From Spirosomataceae bacterium (GTDB lineage Bacteria; Bacteroidota; Bacteroidia; Cytophagales; Spirosomataceae): 6,943 nt of DNA. The stretch is taken from the NCBI GenBank assembly GCA_025455795.1, contig JALOLW010000219.1, forward strand, positions 1-6,943, in the 5' to 3' direction. Positions 1 through 6,300 of this stretch are shown here, piece by piece (position 1 is the stretch's first letter; the number at the start of each line of letters is the position of its first letter). The translations under genes were made by a program, and so were the position numbers. Below the pieces are notes generated by a model. That model was given only the letters and a program-made list of their open reading frames with translations, did not search any database and was not told the DNA's origin.

Positions 1-31
1 TCTATAATTTTGCATCTGCCTCTATTATAGA
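1..31. repeat. 8-bp perfect inverted repeat with 15-nt spacer
   Basis: TCTATAAT at 1-8 is the exact reverse complement of ATTATAGA at 24-31. The arms are AT-rich, so a fortuitous match is possible. The left arm overlaps a plus-strand -7-like box at 5-12, so it could be an operator-like site or part of a mobile-element end. Because it starts at the first base of the window, a longer repeat may be cut off. Confidence 0.35.
5..12 (+). promoter_or_regulatory. Candidate Bacteroidota -7 promoter box pointing toward the receptor gene
   Basis: TAATTTTG at 5-12 matches the Bacteroidota sigma-ABfr -7 consensus TAnnTTTG at all six fixed positions. The matching -33 TTTG/TTG box would lie left of the window and cannot be seen. 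If active, transcription would start about 20-25 and run into the truncated receptor at 130. Confidence 0.3.
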
Positions 32-33
32 TA

Positions 34-41
34 CAAAGATA
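34..41 (-). promoter_or_regulatory. Candidate -7 promoter box pointing left, out of the window
   Basis: Read on the minus strand, 41-34 is TATCTTTG, a full match to TAnnTTTG. No convincing -33 box is visible at the usual spacing to its right (roughly 58-68), which is occupied by the 57-70 hairpin. It would drive a gene lying to the left, whose first possible ATG is at 15-13. Confidence 0.22.
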
Positions 42-56
42 GTAAAACTGAAGTCT

Positions 57-70
57 TCGCCTAAAGGCGA
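57..70. other. Compact GC-rich hairpin TCGCCTAAAGGCGA
   Basis: Positions 57-61 (TCGCC) pair perfectly with 66-70 (GGCGA), with an AT-rich TAAA loop or a sixth T-A pair. A run GGG then ATTTT then CCCCC follows immediately at 71-83 and could form a second small hairpin. Palindromes built around CGCC-TTTA/TAAA-GGCG are common near the ends of IS200/IS605 (TnpB-type) elements, where they form end hairpins or guide-RNA structure. The assignment is by resemblance only. It is not a typical terminator, as no T-tract adjoins the stem in either direction. Confidence 0.45.
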
Positions 71-109
71 GGGATTTTCCCCCAGATTGATACATTAAAA
101 CCAACACTT

Positions 110-134
110 CTCTGCCCGTTACGCTACGGGTGAG
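110..134. other. REP-like hairpin at the receptor truncation point
   Basis: CCCGT at 115-119 pairs with ACGGG at 126-130 around the 6-nt loop TACGCT. CTC at 110-112 and GAG at 132-134 extend the stem across a small internal loop (TG opposite T). This is the size and shape of a REP/IS200-type end hairpin: short GC-rich stem, internal mismatch, small loop. It spans exactly the place where sequence resembling the receptor begins, and it includes the only near-start GTG at 130. Confidence 0.4.
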
Positions 135-2763
135 TTTGATAGGATTCAAAACCACCGAAGTAACTGCCAACGGTAGCGCGGTAGAAGTCAAATTGAGCGA
201 AGACATCGGAACGCTCTCCGAAGTAACCGTGACTGGTAACCGTGTCGAGGAAAGCCTGACCAAGTCGCCTGTGAGTATTGAGAAATTGGGCGCAAGACAA
301 TTTCAACAGTCACCCGCTGCTACGCCTTTCGACGCGCTCCAAAACGTCAAAGGCGTGGATTTGATGACCCAAAGTCTTTCGTTTAAATCGGTGAACATGA
401 GGGGTTTTGGGGCCAACAACAACAACCGTTTTGTCCAACTCACCGACGGCATGGACAACCGCTCTCCGGGCCTCGGCTTTGGTTTTGGTACGGTTGCTGG
501 CATTTCAGATTTGGATGTAGAAAGCATCGAAATCATTCCCGGCGCGGCTTCGGCATTGTACGGCCCCGACGCGCTACAAGGTTTGATGCTGACCAAATCC
601 AAAAACCCCTTTGAATTTCAAGGATTGAGTGCCCAAATGAAAGTGGGTATGAACAACGTCGGCTCGTCGGTAGGAGCCAAGCCCTACATGGACGTAGCCG
701 TTCGCTACGCCGAGCAACTGGGCGACCGCTTCGCGTTCAAAGCCAGTTTTCAGCGTTTGGCAGGCACAGACTTCATCGCCGACGACTACAACGACCGCTT
801 ACACCGTGGCCGCGATGGATTTTTCACCCGCGACGCCAACCGCAACAACCTCGCTACTGGCGTAGGCTACGTTGCCAACAACGACCCCAACACCAATCTG
901 CAATACGACGGGGTGAATATTTACGGTGATGATTTCAACAACGCAAGTGCCAACCGCTATCCTGCCAATTTTGCCAACGCCGCCCTCGCGGGCAAGCTCG
1001 TGACGCGCACAGGCTACCGTGAAATTGATATTTTGGGCAACGACGGACGGGTATTCAACAACCGCGCCAACGTTTCACTGCACTACAAAGTCACCGACAA
1101 AATTGAGGCGTCGTTGGGTTGGTATTATGGCAACGGCAATTTTATCCGTACCGCTGGTTTTAGAGAGTATTTCCCCGATTATCGCCGCAATCAATACAAA
1201 GCCGAACTCCGAGGTGACAATTTCTTCTTGCGGGCGTACATGACCCAGCAGCAAGCCGAAGGTTGGAACATCGGACAAGTCGCCGTGGCCATCAACAACT
1301 CATGGAAACCGCTTGCCACTTGGGCTACTGACTTTGCTACGGCTTTTGCGGCCAACGGCGGCAATATCGGCCAAGCCCGCGCTACTGCTGATGCGGGTCG
1401 TCTCGCGCCCGATTCGTTCCGTTTTGGCGAAGTACGCGACTTAGTAGCAGGTACTTGGACCAATCAGACCGTCAATGCCCTCAACATCCCCGGTCGCCGT
1501 TTCCGCGACAATTCCAAGATGTATCACTACGAAGGAATGTACAATTTCAAAAACGAAATCTCGTGGATGGAACTGGTCATGGGTGGTAGTATTCGTCGGT
1601 TTGCGTTGGAGTCGGGGGGAACTGCTTTCCCTCGCCGCGCCGATGGAACTGAATACACTATCATGGAGTACGGTGCATATGCCCAAGCCTCCAAAGACAT
1701 CAAAATCGGCAGCAACGCCAGTTTGAAGCCCACCGTGGCGATGCGCTACGACAAAAACGAGTATTTCAAAGGCGGTTTGACCCCGCGCGCGTCGGTGGTA
1801 TTGAGTGCGGGGGCGCACAATTTCCGCGCTTCTTGGCAAAGTGCCTTCCGCAACCCATCCCCTGGACAGTTGTTGGCATCACCGCCTGCTGGTCAGCCCG
1901 GAGAAGTGGGTGGTTCGGTCGCAGCTGCCCAAGCAGCTAATTTATTTTCCAACCCAGCTTACTTGGAAAACGACGTGAACGATTTTGTAGCAGGGCGCAT
2001 CACCGAAACCCAACTTAAAGAACGCGCTTACAACCCCAATAACTTCACCACCGAAAAAATCAAAACGTGGGAATTGGGCTACAAAGCATTGATTAACAAC
2101 AAATTGTTTTTGGACGCATTTGTGTTTAGCAGCACGTACAGTGACTTTATTGCCGCCCAAAACATGCGTCAGCCTTTGACAGGGCAAATCGCCGAACTCC
2201 GCAACCCTGCCACATTCCGCACTTTCCAAGTCAATTTCAACAATTTCAACGAGATTTTTGTAAACGGTTGGGGTGCAGGTGCCGATTATGTATTTGGCAA
2301 AGGTTTTACCATCAGCGGCAACTACGTGCGTCAGGTGGGCAAAATCACACTGCGTGACGCGCAAGGCAATGTAGTCAAAAATCGCGCGGGCGATGAAATC
2401 GTGAAGCGGCGCATGAGCGACCCCGACGTGTCGGATGCGGGTCGTAACTTCTTTATCTCGCCCGAAAATCGCTATAACATCACTTTTGGCAATCCTAAAC
2501 TCACCAAAACAATGGGCTTCAACCTCACCTACCGCTGGACCGACCAAATGTGGGTAGAGCAAGGCACTACGGCGGGTGATATTTGGCTGCCTTCGTGGAC
2601 GAGTTTGGACGGACAAGTGAGTTTCAAACTCCCCAAAATGAAGTCTATGCTCAAAATCGGTGGCTCGAATCTTCTCAACAAATACTACGCCCAAGGCTAC
2701 GGCTTGGCGCGTGTCGGGGGCTTGTACTATGTGAGTCTGACTTTTGATGAATTGATGCGGTAG
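130..2763 (+). CDS. TonB-dependent outer-membrane receptor, 5'-truncated (possible pseudogene)
   Basis: Outer-membrane beta-barrel receptor for energised uptake of an unknown ligand (siderophore, glycan or other). The first residues (SLIGFKTTEV) and the LSEVTVTG segment (29-36) are the end of a CarboxypepD_reg-like N-terminal extension. The plug follows at about 44-160, with FDALQNVKGVD, RGFG, DGMDNR, VESIEIIPGAASALYGPDALQG and SKNPF. The barrel fills the rest and ends in LYYVSLTFDELMR, as expected of a complete barrel. The signal peptide and roughly the first 80-100 residues of a normal receptor are missing. The GTG at 130 is probably just an internal Val codon. The frame is open only back to 91 (stop TGA at 88-90), with no ATG, and the first in-frame ATG (364) would cut the plug. 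Without a signal peptide the product should not reach the outer membrane. Yet the remaining 877 codons are undamaged, so the truncation is recent, or the window edge reflects an assembly break. A terminator follows at 2806. Confidence 0.88.
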   Translation: MSLIGFKTTEVTANGSAVEVKLSEDIGTLSEVTVTGNRVEESLTKSPVSIEKLGARQFQQSPAATPFDALQNVKGVDLMTQSLSFKSVNMRGFGANNNNRFVQLTDGMDNRSPGLGFGFGTVAGISDLDVESIEIIPGAASALYGPDALQGLMLTKSKNPFEFQGLSAQMKVGMNNVGSSVGAKPYMDVAVRYAEQLGDRFAFKASFQRLAGTDFIADDYNDRLHRGRDGFFTRDANRNNLATGVGYVANNDPNTNLQYDGVNIYGDDFNNASANRYPANFANAALAGKLVTRTGYREIDILGNDGRVFNNRANVSLHYKVTDKIEASLGWYYGNGNFIRTAGFREYFPDYRRNQYKAELRGDNFFLRAYMTQQQAEGWNIGQVAVAINNSWKPLATWATDFATAFAANGGNIGQARATADAGRLAPDSFRFGEVRDLVAGTWTNQTVNALNIPGRRFRDNSKMYHYEGMYNFKNEISWMELVMGGSIRRFALESGGTAFPRRADGTEYTIMEYGAYAQASKDIKIGSNASLKPTVAMRYDKNEYFKGGLTPRASVVLSAGAHNFRASWQSAFRNPSPGQLLASPPAGQPGEVGGSVAAAQAANLFSNPAYLENDVNDFVAGRITETQLKERAYNPNNFTTEKIKTWELGYKALINNKLFLDAFVFSSTYSDFIAAQNMRQPLTGQIAELRNPATFRTFQVNFNNFNEIFVNGWGAGADYVFGKGFTISGNYVRQVGKITLRDAQGNVVKNRAGDEIVKRRMSDPDVSDAGRNFFISPENRYNITFGNPKLTKTMGFNLTYRWTDQMWVEQGTTAGDIWLPSWTSLDGQVSFKLPKMKSMLKIGGSNLLNKYYAQGYGLARVGGLYYVSLTFDELMR

Positions 2764-2770
2764 GACCTAA

Positions 2771-2798
2771 GTTATTGGTTATCAGTTAATGGTTATTA
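2771..2798 (+). repeat. Four tandem degenerate heptamers, consensus GTTATNR
   Basis: The units are GTTATTG (2771-2777), GTTATCA (2778-2784), GTTAATG (2785-2791) and GTTATTA (2792-2798), head to tail without spacers. The array lies in the intergenic gap just after the receptor stop codon and 7 bp before the terminator stem. Short tandem heptamer arrays of this sort occur in intergenic DNA of several bacterial groups. No function is implied by the sequence. Confidence 0.6.
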
Positions 2799-2805
2799 GC
2801 GTGAC

Positions 2806-2851
2806 AAATCCCGAAACGAGGTCAAATAGACGACCCGTTTCGGGATTTTTT
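2806..2851 (+). terminator. Strong intrinsic terminator of the receptor gene
   Basis: Positions 2806-2818 (AAATCCCGAAACG) pair perfectly with 2836-2848 (CGTTTCGGGATTT), giving 13 bp. The stem continues with GGTC (2820-2823) against GACC (2832-2835) after a single bulged A at 2819, leaving an 8-nt loop. The T-tract runs 2846-2851 on the plus strand. The opposite strand offers only three Ts after the stem, so the site is essentially one-directional. It separates the receptor from the pyrophosphohydrolase gene. Confidence 0.88.
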
Positions 2852-2865
2852 CGTTCAAATTTTCG

Positions 2866-2873
2866 TACTTTTG
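2866..2873 (+). promoter_or_regulatory. -7 promoter box of the pyrophosphohydrolase gene
   Basis: TACTTTTG matches the Bacteroidota -7 consensus TAnnTTTG fully and lies 32 bp upstream of the ATG at 2906. The -33 region (about 2840-2846) falls in the terminator's right arm and T-tract and shows no clean TTTG, so the upstream element is weak or absent. The predicted start of transcription is near 2880, giving a short leader rich in T (2879-2905) with no Shine-Dalgarno sequence, as is usual in this phylum. Confidence 0.55.
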
Positions 2874-2905
2874 AGCATCATTCATTTTTTATTTTTTCCC
2901 ATTTT

Positions 2906-3376
2906 ATGCAAACGCTCGACTGCCTCAACCAAGTAGCTGATTTTCACCGTACTTTCAAGCACCCCATTCTCGAAACACCCCAAATTCCTTCCGAAGACCG
3001 CTGCCGACTGCGTGTGGCCCTAATTGCCGAAGAACTCAAAGAACTCGAAGTGGCGATTTTGGAAAAAGACATTGTAAGCGTAGCCGATGCCCTCGCCGAC
3101 ATTCAGTACGTACTTTCGGGCGCGGTGTTGGAGTTTGGGTTGGGCGAAAAATTCCGCGCACTGTTTGACGAAGTCCAACGCTCCAACATGAGCAAAGCCT
3201 GTAACACCACCGAAGAAGCCGAAGCTACCCTCCGACATTTTGAGGCACAGGGCGTGGCGTGCTACTACAAAGAAGACAACGGCAAGTACCTCGTTTATCG
3301 CACCGCCGACAACAAAACCCTCAAATCAGTCTTCTACTCACCCGCCAACCTCGAAGCAATCATAGCGGCAGAGTAG
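2906..3376 (+). CDS. MazG/PRA-PH-like nucleoside triphosphate pyrophosphohydrolase family protein
   Basis: A 156-residue cytoplasmic protein of the all-alpha NTP pyrophosphohydrolase superfamily (MazG, HisE, DR2231-like). These enzymes use Mg2+ to split NTPs or related nucleotides to the monophosphate and pyrophosphate. The substrate here cannot be read from sequence. The metal-binding signature is visible: EELKE (42-46) on one helix and DALAD (61-65) on the next, followed by the family-typical RSNMSK (92-97). The C-terminal part, with CYYKEDNGKYLVYR (119-132) and KSVFYSPANL (140-149), resembles the small C-terminal extension of the phage- and Bacteroidota-type members. ATG 2906 is chosen because homology begins there and a -7 box and U-rich leader precede it. 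The frame stays open back to an ATG at 2789, but that start would lie in the heptamer array and read through the terminator. It is probably monocistronic and may help sanitise the nucleotide pool (inference). Its stop lies 5 bp from that of the convergent helicase. Confidence 0.88.
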   Translation: MQTLDCLNQVADFHRTFKHPILETPQIPSEDRCRLRVALIAEELKELEVAILEKDIVSVADALADIQYVLSGAVLEFGLGEKFRALFDEVQRSNMSKACNTTEEAEATLRHFEAQGVACYYKEDNGKYLVYRTADNKTLKSVFYSPANLEAIIAAE

Positions 3377-3381
3377 TGAGC

Positions 3382-6300
3382 CTAACTAAACAGCCCCATA
3401 ATATCGTCTTTGGTCAGTTTTTTGAGAAAGCCCGCTTCGGTTGAAATGAGGTCGTCGGCCAGGGCGCGTTTACGGTCTTGAAGCTGTATGATTTTTTCTT
3501 CGATAGTATCTTTACAAATCATTCGGTACGCAAAAACCCGCTTCGTTTGTCCGATGCGATGCACGCGGTCTATGGCTTGCTGCTCCACGGCGGGGTTCCA
3601 CCACGGGTCCACGAGATAGACGTAGTCGGCTTCGGTGAGATTCAAGCCCACCCCACCCGCTTTGAGACTCATCAAAAACACCCGACACTCTTGGTCGCCT
3701 TGAAAACGATTGACGCGCTCGGCGCGGTCTTGGGTTTGGCCGTCGAGGTACTCATACGGGATGCGGTCGCGCTCGAGTTTGGCTTTGATAAGGTCGAGCA
3801 TTTTCAAAAACTGACTGAAAATCACAATCTTGTGGTGTGACGCATTCTCTTCGATTTCGCGCACGATTTCGTCGAGCTTCACCGATTCTGTTCCGTAGTC
3901 TTCATCGTCGGAGAGCAGTGCTGGTGAGTCGCAGATTTGACGGAGTTTGAGCAGCCCTTCCAAAATCAAAAATGCCGCCTGCTCGCGCCCCACTTCGGCC
4001 ATTCTACCCGCGATGAGGTCGCGGTATTTGTCGCGCATGGCTTCATAGACTTTGCGTTGGCGTTTGTCCATTTCGCAGTACAGCACCATTTCGGTTTTTT
4101 CGGGCAAGTCTTTGGCTACCTCTTCTTTGGTTCGTTTGAGCATAAACGGATATATCAAACGGCGCAATTCGGCGGCGCGGTTCTTGTCTTGGTACTTGTC
4201 AATGGGCGTGGCGTACTCGGTACGAAAAAAATCTTCGTGTCCCAAAAAGCCAGGGTTCAAAAAGTCCAACTGCGAGTACAAGTCGAAGGTATTGTTTTCG
4301 ACGGGCGTACCCGTCATCACCAAGCGGTTTTGGGCGTTGAGCAGTTTGACGGCTTTGCTCACCATCGAATCGGGGTTTTTGATGGCCTGTGATTCGTCCA
4401 AAATAATGTAGTGAAACTTAAATTTACCCAGCAACTCTACGTCCGAACGCGCTGTGCCGTAGGTAGTTAGCACGATGTCATAATCCTCAAAAACACGGGT
4501 ATTCTTCACCCTCTGCGGGCCTCCGTGTACGTACAGGCGCAAGTCAGGGCAGAACTTGGTAGCTTCGGCTTGCCAGTTGAATATCAGCGTTTTGGGAACG
4601 ACTACTAAATGCACTCCTTTGGGCTTTCGGTTTTTCATTTCCTGCAAAAACGTCAGCATTTGGAGGGTTTTGCCGAGGCCCATATCGTCGGCGAGGCAGC
4701 CACCCCAGCCAAATTCGTCCAAGAAATTGAGCCATTTATAGCCTTCTTCTTGGTACGGACGTAGTTGGGCTTTGACGTTTTTGGGGAGTTTTACTTTTTT
4801 AATTTCAGTAAAATTAAGCAGTTTGTTCCGCTTTTCATCGAGTTCTTTGATAAGTTGAGGGTTTTCAATAAACTCCTTGTAACGCTCCAAAATCGTAAAA
4901 TGCTGCTTAGAAAGGCGGAGTGTGCCTTTTTTGTCATCTACTTTGGCAAACCTAAACAACTGCGCGTACTGGGCTATCCACTCTTCGGGCAACATTCCGT
5001 AAGAGCCATCTTTGAGTTCGACGTAGTTTTGTTTTTTCAGAATGGCTTTCCGGACGTCGGCCAAGGCCACGGATTGGTCACCAAAAGAAATTTCAACCTG
5101 CAAATCAAACCAATCAATGCCCGACGAGTTGCGGATTTTGAAAGAAGCCTTGTTGGGATTGTACTTGAATTTTTTGAGGGAATTAAAGCCAAACAGCTTT
5201 GTACCGTTGTGGTTGAGGGCTTCGTAAAATTGAAATAACCAGCCGTTTTCCAGCACTTGGTCGGCGGGTAAGTAAAAATATTCGTCAGATTGATACTCAA
5301 AAGCAGGGTGAAGGCTTTGCAAAAACTGCACAAATACTTGCTCGGCGTCGGTATCGCGGCGTTGGATTTGCACCGTGTTGTCGAAAGCGTTGATGCGGGC
5401 TTGCCGAAAATCGCGCGGCAGTTCGATTTCGTCTTCTTCGTCGCTGCTATACACAAAGGCTGGCACGATGAGCAGGTTGTCGTCGGCTTCTTTGAGATAC
5501 ACACGCCCTTCGCGCCATTCGAGTTCCGATTGGCTGATTTGTTGATTTTTGTCAAATTCCAGCGAAAACTGGTTGGCCAACGGCACCACAAAACCGTTGA
5601 AGAAGGAGTCGTCGCGCACGCTACGCAGGCGAATCGCCCCCCCTAACTCAAAAAAATGACGGGCTACTTTGGCCCCCGCCACCGTACGAAAACGTGCCAG
5701 GGTATCGTTGGGCAGAAGTGTGATCCAAACCGTAGGTAAGTTTTGCAATTTTCCAAACGGTATCGGTTCTTCTTCTCCGTGTTTGACAAAGGCTTCGAGG
5801 ACCGTTTCTTCCGTGGTACGCGAGAGTTTGAAGTGCAAATCGAGCGGTTCGCTGCTTACTTTGATGTCTTTGCCCGTGTTGTAGGCGTCAGTTTTGGCGT
5901 TGAGGCGCACGTAGCGGTCAGAGAGCAGCGGGAAGAGTTTTTCCAAGACTTTACCCGTCATCTCAATAGCGGCATCTACGGCTTCGGTAGAGTAGCGGAC
6001 ATTCCAAGAAGAAGTAGAAATCTTGAAATCGCGCTGCCGCAGGGCTTCGTTGATGTAGTCTGCGCCCAACAAACGGCTGGTATTGATAATTTCTAAGTCG
6101 GTGGCATCGGCGGCGGGACGATCTTTGTCTTGCCAACCTATCCGCCCGACGTTGGTGAGTTTGCCCGACCGTACTCCCAAAGTCGCCTTGCACAATTCTA
6201 CTTTCACAAAAGGCGGCTCGTTGGCTTTGAGTCCTTCGATGAGATAGACATAGACGGGCTTTTCTTTGAAGTTTTCGGCAGGCACAAAGGGCGTAGCGAG

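Larger units (their letters stand above)
1..129. mobile_element. Possible end of an IS200/IS605- or REP/RAYT-type element abutting a truncated gene
   Basis: This stretch has no supported gene: all three forward frames are stopped before position 100. It is AT-rich and carries two compact GC-rich hairpins (57-70 and 110-134), an 8-bp inverted repeat (1-8 with 24-31) and -7-like promoter boxes on both strands. Subterminal hairpins without terminal inverted repeats are typical of IS200/IS605 elements and of REP sequences. The right edge of the stretch coincides with the point where homology to the downstream receptor's extension domain begins. That the segment is a mobile-element end is inference. 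No transposase is visible, and only five codons of a possible leftward ORF (ATG at 15-13, minus strand) fit in the window. It could instead be ordinary intergenic DNA or an assembly edge. Confidence 0.3.

Noticed and set aside
3..98. Forward frame open from the window edge to a TAA at 96-98, as a possible C-terminus of a TnpB-like protein
   Set aside because: The roughly 30-residue translation merely reads through the 57-70 hairpin and has no diagnostic motif, so it cannot be supported as a gene end.
1942..2694. 250-codon open frame on the minus strand opposite the receptor barrel
   Set aside because: Its translation shows no recognisable domain, and it lies wholly antisense to a well-supported receptor coding sequence with clear family motifs. 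It is a shadow of codon bias.
2789..2905. Upstream 39-codon extension of the pyrophosphohydrolase to an ATG at 2789
   Set aside because: It would start in the heptamer array and translate the terminator stem and the promoter. Family homology begins at the ATG at 2906.
3405..3425. T6 run at 3418-3423 as a terminator for the plus-strand pyrophosphohydrolase
   Set aside because: No stable GC-rich stem precedes it, and it lies within the helicase coding sequence.
3937..4411. Two plus-strand frames of 119-151 codons antisense to the helicase core
   Set aside because: Both overlap the conserved SNF2 motifs on the opposite strand and have no recognisable protein features.
5037..5591. 184-codon open frame on the same strand as the helicase in another frame
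   Set aside because: The Ser/Thr/Pro-rich low-complexity translation has no family resemblance and sits entirely inside the intact helicase frame.
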